Assembly (NCBI GenBank): GCA_016191425.1
Contig: JACPOR010000027.1
Location: 1-40,210, forward strand
Direction: 5' to 3'
Length of the DNA: 40,210 nucleotides
DNA from: Chloroflexota bacterium
GTDB lineage: Bacteria > Chloroflexota > Limnocylindria > Limnocylindrales > CSP1-4
Shown: in pieces, positions 30,629 to 38,091 of the stretch
How the letters are laid out: each line of letters starts with the position of its first letter
How positions within the stretch are numbered: the stretch's first letter is position 1
The notes under the pieces: model-generated
Seen by the model: the letters and a program-made list of their open reading frames with translations, nothing else
The model's database searches: none
Told to the model about the DNA's origin: nothing
Made by a program: the position numbers and the translations under genes

Positions 30629-30731
30629 GGCTCACGGCAACCTGAGGCTCACGGCAGCCTTGAGCGACACTGCCGCCTTGAGCCACACGGCCGCTTTGGG
30701 CGACACGGCCCCTTTGGGCGAGACGGCCGCT
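30625..30731. repeat. 18-bp tandem repeat joining transporter stop to next start
   Basis: Six units start at 30625, 30642, 30660, 30678, 30696 and 30714. The first contains the transporter's TGA stop; the third begins with the TTG proposed as start of the next gene. The last four encode L(S/G)(D/H/E)TA(A/P). All are 18 bases except the first (17). Confidence 0.92.
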
Positions 30732-31484
30732 GGTCGCCCGATCCGCAGGGTCCCGGGCCCGATCAGGTTCGCTCGCTACGCCTACGGGCCGAACCGGCTC
30801 GGGTACTGCGGCCCCGAGGAGGTCCAGGAGCTCTTCGAGCAGGCAACGGGCGGCGGGGACGACGCGGCATTGCGAGCCCTGGCCCGGCAGTTCGAGGGTG
30901 CCTACCCGTACCTTGAGTTGATTGCCCGATCGAACGGGATCGAGGATCCCATGGACGGCCGGGTCGTCGAGGCCTACTGGCTCGGGAACGGGCTGCTTGA
31001 CCATGTGGGACCCGGCCAGCTGGGTCCCTCGCTCGAGCGACGCTTCCGGCCACGCCTTCGCGGCGACAACTGGCGATGGCTGGCGACGAAGCCCGAAGCG
31101 GGAGCCGTGCCGGTCCATGCGTTCCACGTCCTCGACGTCTTTCCACGCCTGGGGCTGATGCGTACCGGGGCCATCGACCGTGCGCTCGAGACCATGGATT
31201 CCTGCCGGATTCGGTGGGGACGCGTGCTCGAGCGGAGTGGCGATTGGCTCGTGGTCTCGACGGTCCCCCTCGAGATGCGCGGGGGCAAGCTGCGGCTCGC
31301 CGCACCTCGCCCCGAGCGGATCCGCGGCTGGATTGACGGCTCCGGCTTCGTGGATGGTGTCGAGGCCGGTGACGTCGTTTCGATCCACTGGGACTGGGCC
31401 TGCGAGCGGCTCGACCGCAGCCGCCTCGGAGCCCTTCAGCGCTGGACCAGTCGCGAGATCGAGATCGCCAACCGGACGATCTAG
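30660..31484 (+). CDS. DUF6390-like protein of unknown function
   Basis: A soluble protein of up to 274 residues, with no signal or membrane segment. Conserved-looking blocks are IRFARYAYGPNRLGYCGPEE near residue 35, FEGAYPYLELIARSNGIEDP, VVEAYWLGNGLLD, CRIRWGRVLE and VVSIHWDWACERL. From memory these match an uncharacterised family (DUF6390) found near hydrogenase genes in actinobacteria; I cannot confirm this here. Its place 30 nt after HypC-transporter supports a hydrogenase link. The single Cys of LGYCGP and several His and Trp are candidate functional residues. TTG 30660 is the only early start; it lies inside the repeat, so the true N-terminus is uncertain. Confidence 0.75.
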   Translation: MSDTAALSHTAALGDTAPLGETAAGRPIRRVPGPIRFARYAYGPNRLGYCGPEEVQELFEQATGGGDDAALRALARQFEGAYPYLELIARSNGIEDPMDGRVVEAYWLGNGLLDHVGPGQLGPSLERRFRPRLRGDNWRWLATKPEAGAVPVHAFHVLDVFPRLGLMRTGAIDRALETMDSCRIRWGRVLERSGDWLVVSTVPLEMRGGKLRLAAPRPERIRGWIDGSGFVDGVEAGDVVSIHWDWACERLDRSRLGALQRWTSREIEIANRTI

Positions 31485-31485
31485 T

Positions 31486-32586
31486 GCGAAACATGGACAC
31501 GCTCGAGATCAACGCCACCGTGACGTCGAAGTCATCGTCGTCGACGCGACGGGGGCCCACGTCTACCAGCCCGGGTTCATGTACATCGCCATGGGTGGTG
31601 AGCGAGCCGACAAGCTCGAGAAACGCGAGCGCGCGTTGCTCGATGATCGCATTCGGCTCATCGTCGGGACGGTCGGGCGCATCGACGAAACAGCGAGGAT
31701 CGTTCACCTCGTCGATGGCACGGCGATTCCCTACAACTACCTCGTGCTGGCCACCGGTGCCCGCATCCTGCCGGAGTCCATCGAGCACTTCGCAACCGAG
31801 GCCCACCACTTCTACACCGCGGACGTGGCCCTCCAGCTGCGCCGGGCACTCGATGCGTTCAAGGGGGGCAAGATCGTCGTGGGCATCGCCTCGATGCCCT
31901 AGAAGTGCCCACCGGCTCCGCTCGAGGTTACGTTCCTGATCGAGTCCGAGCTGCGGGAGCGCGGGCTCCGGGAGAAATCCGAGATCCACTTCGCTTCGCC
32001 GATCGGCGGAGCCTTCACGATTGAATCGGTCAGTAAGATGGCGACGCCGATCCTCGAGGAGAAGGGGATCGAGCTGCACACGTTCTTCAACGTCGAGGCG
32101 ATCGATCCGGAGCGGAAGGTGGTCCTGTCCCTCGAAGGCGAGGAGCTCCCGTATGACCTGCTCGTCCTCGTGCCGCCGCACAAGGGCCAGCAATTCCTCA
32201 TGGATTCCGGTCTCGCGCCGGCCCCGGGCGGCTGGCTGCCGACCGATCGCTTCACCCTGCGGGTCGGAGGTCGCCCCGACGTGTTCGCGCTCGGTGACGC
32301 GACCGACCTGCCGCTCTCGAAGGCCGGATCGACCGCGCACTTCGAGGCTCCGGTCATCGCGGAGGCGATCTCCGCCGCCGTCGAGGGCCGCGTCCCGGAG
32401 GGCAAGCACGCGACCTATGCAGGCAACGTCATGTGCTTCTTCGAGGTCGGGGACGGCAAGGGCACGCTGCTGCGGTTCGACTACGACCACCCACCCAAGC
32501 CACCGAAGCCGAACGCGCTCTGGCACCTCGGGAAGATCGTCTTCAACAAGACCTACTTCCACACCGTGCCGAGAGGTCGCGTCTGA
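31486..32586 (+). pseudogene. Sulfide:quinone-reductase-like flavoprotein, truncated and with in-frame stop
   Basis: One frame from 31486 to 32586 encodes most of an NAD(P)/FAD-dependent oxidoreductase of the SQR/type II NADH dehydrogenase class. DVEVIVVDATGAHVYQPGFM, YNYLVLATGARILPESIEHF, then PDVFALGDATDLPLSKAG for the FAD ribityl site are all recognisable. Two lesions break it. The N-terminal beta-alpha-beta with GxGxxG is missing: the frame begins inside the first helix right after the DUF6390-like stop. Also TAG at 31900-31902 interrupts VVGIASMP-stop-KCPPAPLEV, where family members have Tyr. TAG is used as a normal stop elsewhere in the window, so recoding is unlikely. The rest is uninterrupted, suggesting recent decay, or an assembly or base error at the TAG. 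An ATG at 32038 could start only the C-terminal third. Confidence 0.78.
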
Positions 32587-32646
32587 GCCGACGGTCGGGT
32601 CGCTTCCCCCAGGGCGCCGCCAGGTTCGCGAGCTCGGCGCCGCATT

Positions 32647-32698
32647 GACGGTTCTCCCGTGCGATGCGTGTCGACGGTCCTCCCGTGCGATGCGTGTC
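32647..32698. repeat. 26-bp direct repeat, two units
   Basis: GACGGT(T/C)CTCCCGTGCGATG and CGTGTC form a 26-base unit at 32647 and 32673, differing at one base. It is followed by GACGTCATACGAA, so the second unit's end plus this tail matches the REP-like family at 19269 and 28989. Confidence 0.85.
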
Positions 32699-32760
32699 GA
32701 CGTCATACGAACGGCTCGAACGACCCTCGCCGGCGCTCCGTCCGATGCAGATATGACCGC

Positions 32761-32930
32761 GAAGCGCATCGGCGCGCAAGAGGTGCCCACCAGCGCGAAG
32801 CGCATCGGCGCGCAAGAGGTGCCCACCAGCGCGAAGCGCATCGGCGCGCAAGACCGTGCTCACCGGCGCGAAGTGCATCGGCGCGCAAGACCGTGCTCAC
32901 CGGCGCGAAGTGCATCGGCGCGCAAGAGGT
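32761..32930. repeat. 36-37-bp tandem repeat, five units
   Basis: GAAG(C/T)GCATCGGCGCGCAAG begins at 32761, 32797, 32833, 32870 and 32907. Spacers alternate between AGGTGCCCACCAGCGC (36-base period) and a form with CCGTGCTCACCGGCGC (37-base period). The unit shares GCGCATCGGCG with the REP-like motif. It ends about 55 bases before the -10 at 32985. No gene is seen in 32587-32984. Confidence 0.92.
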
Positions 32931-32984
32931 GCCCGCCGCCGCTTCCCGCTTCGAGCGCTCATATCGAGCCGGACCCGTCGCCGG

Positions 32985-32990
32985 TACAAT
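32985..32990 (+). promoter_or_regulatory. -10 element for leaderless leader ORF (TACAAT)
   Basis: TACAAT, the best -10 match in the window, ends six bases before GTG 32997. Transcription would start at that GTG, 44 bases before the aminotransferase ATG. Confidence 0.6.
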
Positions 32991-32996
32991 CGCGGC

Positions 32997-33044
32997 GTGC
33001 GGATGATCTCTCCGGCCGGGCTCGCGTCCACGCCTACCCCATGA
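32997..33044 (+). CDS. Putative 15-residue leaderless leader peptide
   Basis: GTG at 32997 opens a 15-codon frame (VRMISPAGLASTPTP) whose TGA overlaps the aminotransferase ATG as ATGA. The aminotransferase ATG itself has no Shine-Dalgarno. The simplest reading is that a leaderless ribosome start on this mini-ORF delivers ribosomes to the main gene by coupling. It has no run of one regulatory amino acid, so classic attenuation is not suggested. It could also be an incidental frame. Confidence 0.45.
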   Translation: MRMISPAGLASTPTP

Positions 33045-34405
33045 CGGGCCGCGTATTCCGACGCTCAGCCGATCCCACGCCTCCGGTCGCGGTGCGGGCG
33101 GCGGGATCCACCGTCTGGGACGCGGATGGAAAGGCGTACCTCGATGCCGCGGGCGGGGCCATCGTGGTCAACGTGGGGCACGGCCGGCAATCCATCGCCG
33201 ACGTGATGGCCGCCCAGGCCGGCCGCCTCAGCTATGCCCATGGCAGCGCGTTCACCACCGAATCCGTCGAGACGTACGCGGCCGCGATCGCACGGCATCT
33301 CCCCGTCGACGACCCGACCATCTACCCGGTGAGTGGCGGTTCGGAGGGGGTCGAGACTGCGCTGAAGTTGGCTCGGGCCTACCACCTGGCCCGCGGCGAC
33401 AAGGACCGCTGGATCGTGTTCGGGCGTTGGTCAAGCTATCACGGCAATACCCTGGGCGCCCTCGATCTCTCCGGGCGGAAGTCGCTCCGGCGTCCCTATG
33501 AGGGTTGGCTCGGGCGTTTTCGGCACGTATCGGCCGCCTATCCCTATCGAGCGGGACTCCCCGGATCCAACGCACTCGGTGACGCCGAGGAGCTCGCCGA
33601 CGAGCTCGATCGCGCCATCGTCGCAGCCGGCCCAGGGACTGTTGCCGCGTTCGTGGCGGAGCCGATCGTCGGCGCCACCCTTGCCGCGGCGGTGCCGCCC
33701 GAGAACTACTGGCGCGCGATCTCGGAGGTATGTCGACGCCATCGAGTGCTGCTGATCGCCGACGAAGTCATGACCGGCTTCGGGCGAACCGGCCGCTGGT
33801 TCGGCGTCGATCACTGGGGCATTCGCCCCGACATCCTGGTCGCGGCCAAAGGAGCGACATCGGGTTACTGGCCATTCGGCTTCGTCGCCTCGCGCGGCGA
33901 CATCCACGAGTCGGTCATGGACGCCGGTGGCTTCACTCACGGATTCACCTACTCCCATCACGTCGTCGGCGCCGCGGTGGCAAGCGAGACCCTGAGGATC
34001 CTCGAGGCAGAGGATCTCGTGGAAGCGAGCCGGGCGAAAGGGGACAGGCTCCGGTTCCTGCTCGGAGAGCGGCTGGGCGACCATCCGCATGTCGGCGAGA
34101 TCAGGGGCCGCGGGCTGATGGTCGGCGTCGAGATCGTGGCCGATCGTGAAGCGAAGGAGCCGTTCCCGCGTGCCGCAAGAGTGGCTGAAGCCCTCGTCCG
34201 CGACGCTCGCGGCAGGGGCGTTCTGGTCTACCCGGGAACGGGCCTGGCCAACGGGACCGACGGTGACTCGATCCTCCTGGGACCGCCCTTCGTCATCACC
34301 GAGGAGGAGCTGGTCATCGTCGCGAACGTCGTGGCGGAGGCCGTCGCTGCCGTGACGGCGAGTGCCGTTGCGACCGCGGGGGCCCTGGCGACGGCTCGCA
34401 CCTGA
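33041..34405 (+). CDS. Class III aminotransferase, omega-amino acid type
   Basis: A 454-residue PLP enzyme, distinct from the one at 682. It shows VWDADGKAYLDAAGGAIVVN near the N-terminus, PVSGGSEGVETALKLARAYH, GRWSSYHGNTLGALDLSG, the Asp motif LLIADEVMTGFGRTGRWFG and the Schiff-base Lys270 in ILVAAKGATSGYWPFG. HGFTYSHHVVGAAVA and LMVGVEIV complete the fold. The SGYWPFG variant is seen in aminotransferases that act on diamines, beta-alanine or adenosylmethionine-type donors; the substrate is not assignable. ATG 33041 overlaps the mini-ORF stop and lacks its own ribosome site. The C-terminal tail is Ala/Val/Thr-rich, and the stop lies in a 20-bp repeat. Confidence 0.9.
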   Translation: MTGRVFRRSADPTPPVAVRAAGSTVWDADGKAYLDAAGGAIVVNVGHGRQSIADVMAAQAGRLSYAHGSAFTTESVETYAAAIARHLPVDDPTIYPVSGGSEGVETALKLARAYHLARGDKDRWIVFGRWSSYHGNTLGALDLSGRKSLRRPYEGWLGRFRHVSAAYPYRAGLPGSNALGDAEELADELDRAIVAAGPGTVAAFVAEPIVGATLAAAVPPENYWRAISEVCRRHRVLLIADEVMTGFGRTGRWFGVDHWGIRPDILVAAKGATSGYWPFGFVASRGDIHESVMDAGGFTHGFTYSHHVVGAAVASETLRILEAEDLVEASRAKGDRLRFLLGERLGDHPHVGEIRGRGLMVGVEIVADREAKEPFPRAARVAEALVRDARGRGVLVYPGTGLANGTDGDSILLGPPFVITEEELVIVANVVAEAVAAVTASAVATAGALATART

Positions 34406-34454
34406 CCCAGGGTCCTCGCACTTTACCCAGGGTTCTCGCACCAGACCCAGGGTC
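34395..34454. repeat. 20-bp tandem repeat from stop codon to stop codon
   Basis: CTCGCACCTGACCCAGGGTC and two variants occupy 34395-34414, 34415-34434 and 34435-34454. The first holds the aminotransferase TGA; the end of the third enters the stop codon of the convergent membrane-protein gene (34453-34455). The array thus fills the whole gap. Confidence 0.95.
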
Positions 34455-35058
34455 AGCGCCGGCCGCGGATCAGCAGGATCAGGCCGAACACGACGAGCAG
34501 GGCAGGCACCACGAGGTTCGAAACCTCGGGAATGGCGATCTCCGACGAGGCCAGCAGCACGAGCCCGCCACCGACGATGGCCTGCCAGCCCCAGCCACCG
34601 TTTCGCGATGCACGAACGAGGGCGATGAACAGCAGCGCGATGCCGAAGAACAGGCTGCCCCAGCCGGCGCCGACCTCGAAGCCGAGGCCGCGCAGCGTCC
34701 CGGGCAGCGCCGCTGCGGTCAGGAACGCGCCGAGGTAGAGGGCGGCGGTACCGCGTCGAACGGCCCAGACCAGGAGGAATGCCAGGCCGGCCGCGAGGAC
34801 GGTCGTGTTGCCGAGGTTCCGGTATTCGGGCAGGGCGTTCTGGACGATCAGCAACCCCCCGAAGATGACGAGGAACATGCCGATCCACGGCAGCCCGGGC
34901 CGACGACGATCGTCCGGACCCCACTGCCAGCCGTAGACACGGACGGAGGGGCCGCCGACCGTCATCGTGGGGCCGCCGACCGTCATCGTGGGGCCGCCGG
35001 CCGGCGGGGCCGAGCCGCCGACCGGCGGGGCCGAGCCGCGCTCATGATCCATCGTCAT
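34453..35058 (-). CDS. Predicted multi-pass membrane protein
   Basis: A 201-residue protein I do not recognise beyond resemblance to small DUF5668/LiaF-like membrane proteins. The first 35 residues are a soluble tail of heptapeptides (GSAPPVG, GSAPPAG, GPTMTVG twice). WIGMFLVIFGGLLIVQNAL starts about six hydrophobic segments, ending LVVPALLVVFGLILLIRGRR. The ATG at 35058 overlaps the transporter stop as ATGA, so it is coupled to the MMPL gene and probably works at the same membrane site. Confidence 0.75.
   Translation of the reverse strand: MTMDHERGSAPPVGGSAPPAGGPTMTVGGPTMTVGGPSVRVYGWQWGPDDRRRPGLPWIGMFLVIFGGLLIVQNALPEYRNLGNTTVLAAGLAFLLVWAVRRGTAALYLGAFLTAAALPGTLRGLGFEVGAGWGSLFFGIALLFIALVRASRNGGWGWQAIVGGGLVLLASSEIAIPEVSNLVVPALLVVFGLILLIRGRR
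34948..35040. repeat. 21-bp tandem repeat in the membrane-protein N-terminus
   Basis: GGGGCCGCCGACCGTCATCGT-like units begin at 34948, 34969, 34990 (shortened to 16 bases), 35006 and 35027. Read on the minus strand they give heptapeptides in frame. The array starts within six codons of the ATG. Confidence 0.88.
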
Positions 35059-37415
35059 TGTCCCGGTCCTCCTGCTCGCCGGTCACCCGCTGGTCCGGAC
35101 GGGCTCCACGTCGGCCCCTCGTCCGCGTCCTCGACGTGGCTGAAGCCGAGTCGATCCGCGAGTCGTCCGAGGATACCGGGCGCCCACCAGTTCCATTGGC
35201 CGAGCAGGCGCATGGTTGCCGGGACGAGGAGGACGCGAACGACCGTCGCATCGATCAACACGGCAATGGACATGCCGACCCCGATGCTCTTGATCGTGAT
35301 GACGTCGGCGAGCGCGAACGCGCCGAACACCACCACCATGATCATGGCCGCGCCCGTGATCACGCCCGCCGTCCTCGCCAGGCCCTCGGCCACGGCAGCG
35401 GTGTTGTCCCCGGTTCGCCGGTAGGACTCCTGGATGCGCGAGAGCAGCAGGACCTCGTAGTCCATCGACAGGCCGATGAGCACCGCAAACATGATGATGG
35501 GGTTGCCGGCGATGGTGAAGCCGATGGGATCGAAGGCCAGGAACTCGTGCAGGTTGCCTTCCTGGAAGATCCAGACGAGGGCGCCGAAACTGGCCGACAG
35601 GCTCAGCAGCGTCATCACCACCGCCTTGAGCGGGATGGCCAGTGAGCCGAACAGCAGGAACAGGATGATCGCCGAGGCGAGGAGCGTCGTGCCGATCGCC
35701 CAGGGCATCCGCTCGTTCTGGCTGAGGAGGAAGTCCTCCGAGATCGCCGCGACGCCCCCGACCTGGATCTTCGAGATCCCGTCGCCAGTCGGGACGGCCC
35801 GGACGCGGGGGATCACGGCTGTTCCGGCGGGGATTGCCGGCGCCAACGGGCTGATGGCATCGAGCCGCACCAGCCCATCGCGGATGTAGGTGGATCGGAG
35901 CGCGGTGACGGCGGCTTCGAGCTGTGGCGGGAGTGACCCGGCGGGTGCCGCATAGAGCTGTGCGACCTGGTCCGCGGTGAACGCCGCTCCGGTACTCGGA
36001 TCCGTGAGCGCGAACGGGCCCTCGACCCGGTCGATGCCCTCGACGCCGGCGATGGCCGTGGAGTAGTCCATGACCGACTGGATCGTTGCGGCGTCCGTGG
36101 CTCGAGCCTTTGTGTCGACGAGGATGGTGATCGGCGAGGTCTCACCGGGACGGAACTCGTCCATGAGGGCGACCCAGGCATCCCGGCTCGGGAGCCCGGC
36201 CGGGAAGATGCTCGCGTCGGGCACGCCCTGTTGCAGCCGGAAGAATGGGGAGCCCGCGACGAACAGGGCGGCGAGAACGGGGATGAGGACGGCGAATGGC
36301 CGTCGCATGACGGCATGGGCGACGCGCTCCCACCGGGATCCTCTCGACTTGGTCTCGCGGCCGCCCACGCCGATCCGGCGCAGCAGGCCTCGCGTCGACA
36401 GCGCGTTGACGCGCGGCCCGAGGATCGACAGGAGGGCCGGCAGAAACGTCAGGGAGAACATCACCGAGCAGAGCACGACCACCGCACCGGCCAGGCCGAT
36501 GGAGCTGAGTGCGCTGGCCTGGAACCACAGGAGCCCCGAGAGCCCGATGGCCACGGCGATCCCGGAGAACATGACGGCCTTGCCGGCTGTTCCGACGGCA
36601 ATGGTGACCGCGCGCTCGGTGCTCCGACCCTTGCCGAGCTCCTCCCGGAACCGGCTGGTGATGAAGAGCGAGTAGTCGATGGCCAGGGCGAGGCCGAGCA
36701 TGGTGGCGATGTTCAGGACGTAGATGCTCATCTCGGTCTGGCGGGCAAGGAGATTGATGATCGCGAGCGAGGTCGGTATCGCCAGCCCGGCCACGACGAG
36801 CGGCATGCCCGCGGCCACGATTGAAGCGAAGACGAGGATCAGGACGAGTGCGGCGATCGGCAGGGACACCGTCTCGGCGCGCACGAGGTCCTTCTCGGAG
36901 AGGGCCGCGGAATCCTTCTGGATCGGGCCAAATCCGGTCAGGCTGACTTCGTAGCCTGCAGGCGGAGCGAGCAGGGCCTGGATTCCGTCGACGGCTTCGA
37001 CAGACTGATCGTCGGTCATGTTCAGGCCGATGACCACGTACGCGGCGTCGCCGGCAACACTGATGAACCGGTCATCTCGGGTCTCGGCGTAGCCGGTGAG
37101 CGCGCTGACGCGGCTGTCAGGCGCGACGTTCGCGAGCGTCGTGGCGATCGCTGCCTGGAAGTCGGGTCCACGGGCGTCCGCGCCCGGGGCGTCGGCGCGG
37201 AAGAGGGCGAGGAAGGCGCTCTGGCCACCCCCGAACTCAGACTCGAGACGCCTCGCGACCGTCGCCGATTCGGAATCCTTGTCCAGCCACCCTCCGGCGG
37301 AGAGCTGGCTCGAGGTCCCTGCCGCCAGGGGTGCCGCGCCCGCCGCGACGATGAGCATGACGAGGAGGACGATCCGGCGCCGTCGATAGACGAACGCACC
37401 CCAGCGGCTGAACAT
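35055..37415 (-). CDS. MMPL/RND-family membrane transporter
   Basis: A 786-residue export permease with the two-fold MMPL layout. N-terminal segment RIVLLVMLIVAAGAAPLAAG precedes a first periplasmic domain (GGWLDKDSESATVARRLESE onward), five clustered segments from LPIAALVLILVFASIVAAG to VMFSLTFLPALLSILG, a segment near AVLIPVLAALFVAGSPFF, a second external domain and five final segments. The proton-relay region LALAIDYSLFITSRFREELG and its second-half counterpart LIGLSMDYEVLLLSRIQESY are both present. Relatives export lipids, siderophores or drugs. ATG 37415 is preceded by GAAGGG. It is coupled to the small membrane gene by ATGA; a palindrome lies in its leader. Confidence 0.9.
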   Translation of the reverse strand: MFSRWGAFVYRRRRIVLLVMLIVAAGAAPLAAGTSSQLSAGGWLDKDSESATVARRLESEFGGGQSAFLALFRADAPGADARGPDFQAAIATTLANVAPDSRVSALTGYAETRDDRFISVAGDAAYVVIGLNMTDDQSVEAVDGIQALLAPPAGYEVSLTGFGPIQKDSAALSEKDLVRAETVSLPIAALVLILVFASIVAAGMPLVVAGLAIPTSLAIINLLARQTEMSIYVLNIATMLGLALAIDYSLFITSRFREELGKGRSTERAVTIAVGTAGKAVMFSGIAVAIGLSGLLWFQASALSSIGLAGAVVVLCSVMFSLTFLPALLSILGPRVNALSTRGLLRRIGVGGRETKSRGSRWERVAHAVMRRPFAVLIPVLAALFVAGSPFFRLQQGVPDASIFPAGLPSRDAWVALMDEFRPGETSPITILVDTKARATDAATIQSVMDYSTAIAGVEGIDRVEGPFALTDPSTGAAFTADQVAQLYAAPAGSLPPQLEAAVTALRSTYIRDGLVRLDAISPLAPAIPAGTAVIPRVRAVPTGDGISKIQVGGVAAISEDFLLSQNERMPWAIGTTLLASAIILFLLFGSLAIPLKAVVMTLLSLSASFGALVWIFQEGNLHEFLAFDPIGFTIAGNPIIMFAVLIGLSMDYEVLLLSRIQESYRRTGDNTAAVAEGLARTAGVITGAAMIMVVVFGAFALADVITIKSIGVGMSIAVLIDATVVRVLLVPATMRLLGQWNWWAPGILGRLADRLGFSHVEDADEGPTWSPSGPAGDRRAGGPGQ

Positions 37416-37437
37416 CAGGATCCCTTCCGTGGAATGT

Positions 37438-37459
37438 GTCGGCGTGCGCAGACGCCGAC
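37438..37459. promoter_or_regulatory. Palindrome in the MMPL leader, possible operator
   Basis: GTCGGCGT and ACGCCGAC are exact complements separated by GCGCAG. The site lies between the predicted transcript start (about 37488) and the MMPL ATG, where a TetR-like repressor often binds; an RNA hairpin is the alternative. No repressor gene is nearby. Confidence 0.4.
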
Positions 37460-37494
37460 GGACGAGTCGACGAGGAGGACAGGTCGACGGGGAG

Positions 37495-37523
37495 AGAGTA
37501 GGGAATGATCACGATCCTGTCGT
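37495..37523 (-). promoter_or_regulatory. Predicted promoter of the MMPL operon
   Basis: On the minus strand ACGACA (37523-37518) and TACTCT (37500-37495) are separated by 17 bases, the best-spaced -35/-10 pair I found. It would give a leader of about 73 nt containing the palindrome. Confidence 0.45.
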
Positions 37524-37547
37524 TGGATACGCCGGCTTGTGCGCGGA

Positions 37548-37988
37548 TCAGACGAGCGAGGCGTCGACGATCAGCTCCACATTCCCCTTGATGGCGATGG
37601 AGATCGGGCAGTTCTCCTTGGCATCCTCGGCGATCGTGGCGAACGTGGCGGCATCGATGCCCGGTACGTCGCCGACCACCGTGATCCGGCTCGTCGTGAC
37701 CTTCCAGCCACCGCTCGCGTTGTCGAATGTGACCTCGGCCCGAACGTCGAGCTTGGCGGCCGGGGTCCCGTTCTTGGCCAGCCGAGCCGAGAAGGCCATG
37801 GAGAAGCAGCTCGCGTGGGCGGCGGCAAGCAGTTCCTCAGGCGACGTCTTGCCGTTGTGCGGTCCGGTGCGTGCCGCCCACGACACCGGCATCCGCGAGA
37901 AGACGCCGCTGGAGACGTAGTCGATCGTCCCGACGCCGGAAACCAGGTCGCCTCTCCAGGTGACGCTTGCGTGTCGGGTCTCTGCCAT
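37548..37988 (-). CDS. OsmC-family peroxiredoxin
   Basis: A 146-residue OsmC/Ohr-type thiol peroxidase. It shows HASVTWRGDLVSGVGTIDYV, TSPEELLAAAHASCFSMAFS with the peroxidatic Cys, and AEDAKENCPISIAIKGNVEL with the resolving Cys, both in place. PEELLAAAHASCFSMA is typical of the OsmC branch that reduces organic hydroperoxides. ATG 37988 has GGAGG eight bases upstream; a longer frame to 38042 is not supported. It stands alone, about 130 bases before the MMPL gene on the same strand. Confidence 0.9.
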   Translation of the reverse strand: MAETRHASVTWRGDLVSGVGTIDYVSSGVFSRMPVSWAARTGPHNGKTSPEELLAAAHASCFSMAFSARLAKNGTPAAKLDVRAEVTFDNASGGWKVTTSRITVVGDVPGIDAATFATIAEDAKENCPISIAIKGNVELIVDASLV

Positions 37989-38091
37989 GTCGGAACCTCC
38001 GCGACGTTGGCGAATCGATTCGGCTGCGGCGCATCGTCCCACGGAAGGGTGCGTCTCGCCGTCGGGACGAACTTCACGCGACGTCGAGGGT

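Noticed and set aside
31900-31902. TAG read as a sense codon (recoding) in the SQR-like gene
   Set aside because: TAG ends at least five other genes here (1986, 9447, 15303, 19149, 31484), and the gene also lacks its N-terminus.
32761-32930. Regular 36-37-bp repeats considered as a CRISPR array
   Set aside because: Spacers are nearly identical rather than unique, and no cas gene is present; it is a simple tandem repeat.
34513-34530. GAGGTTCGAAACCTC, resembling a tRNA T-arm
   Set aside because: It is a chance palindrome inside a membrane-protein gene; no acceptor, D or anticodon stems surround it.
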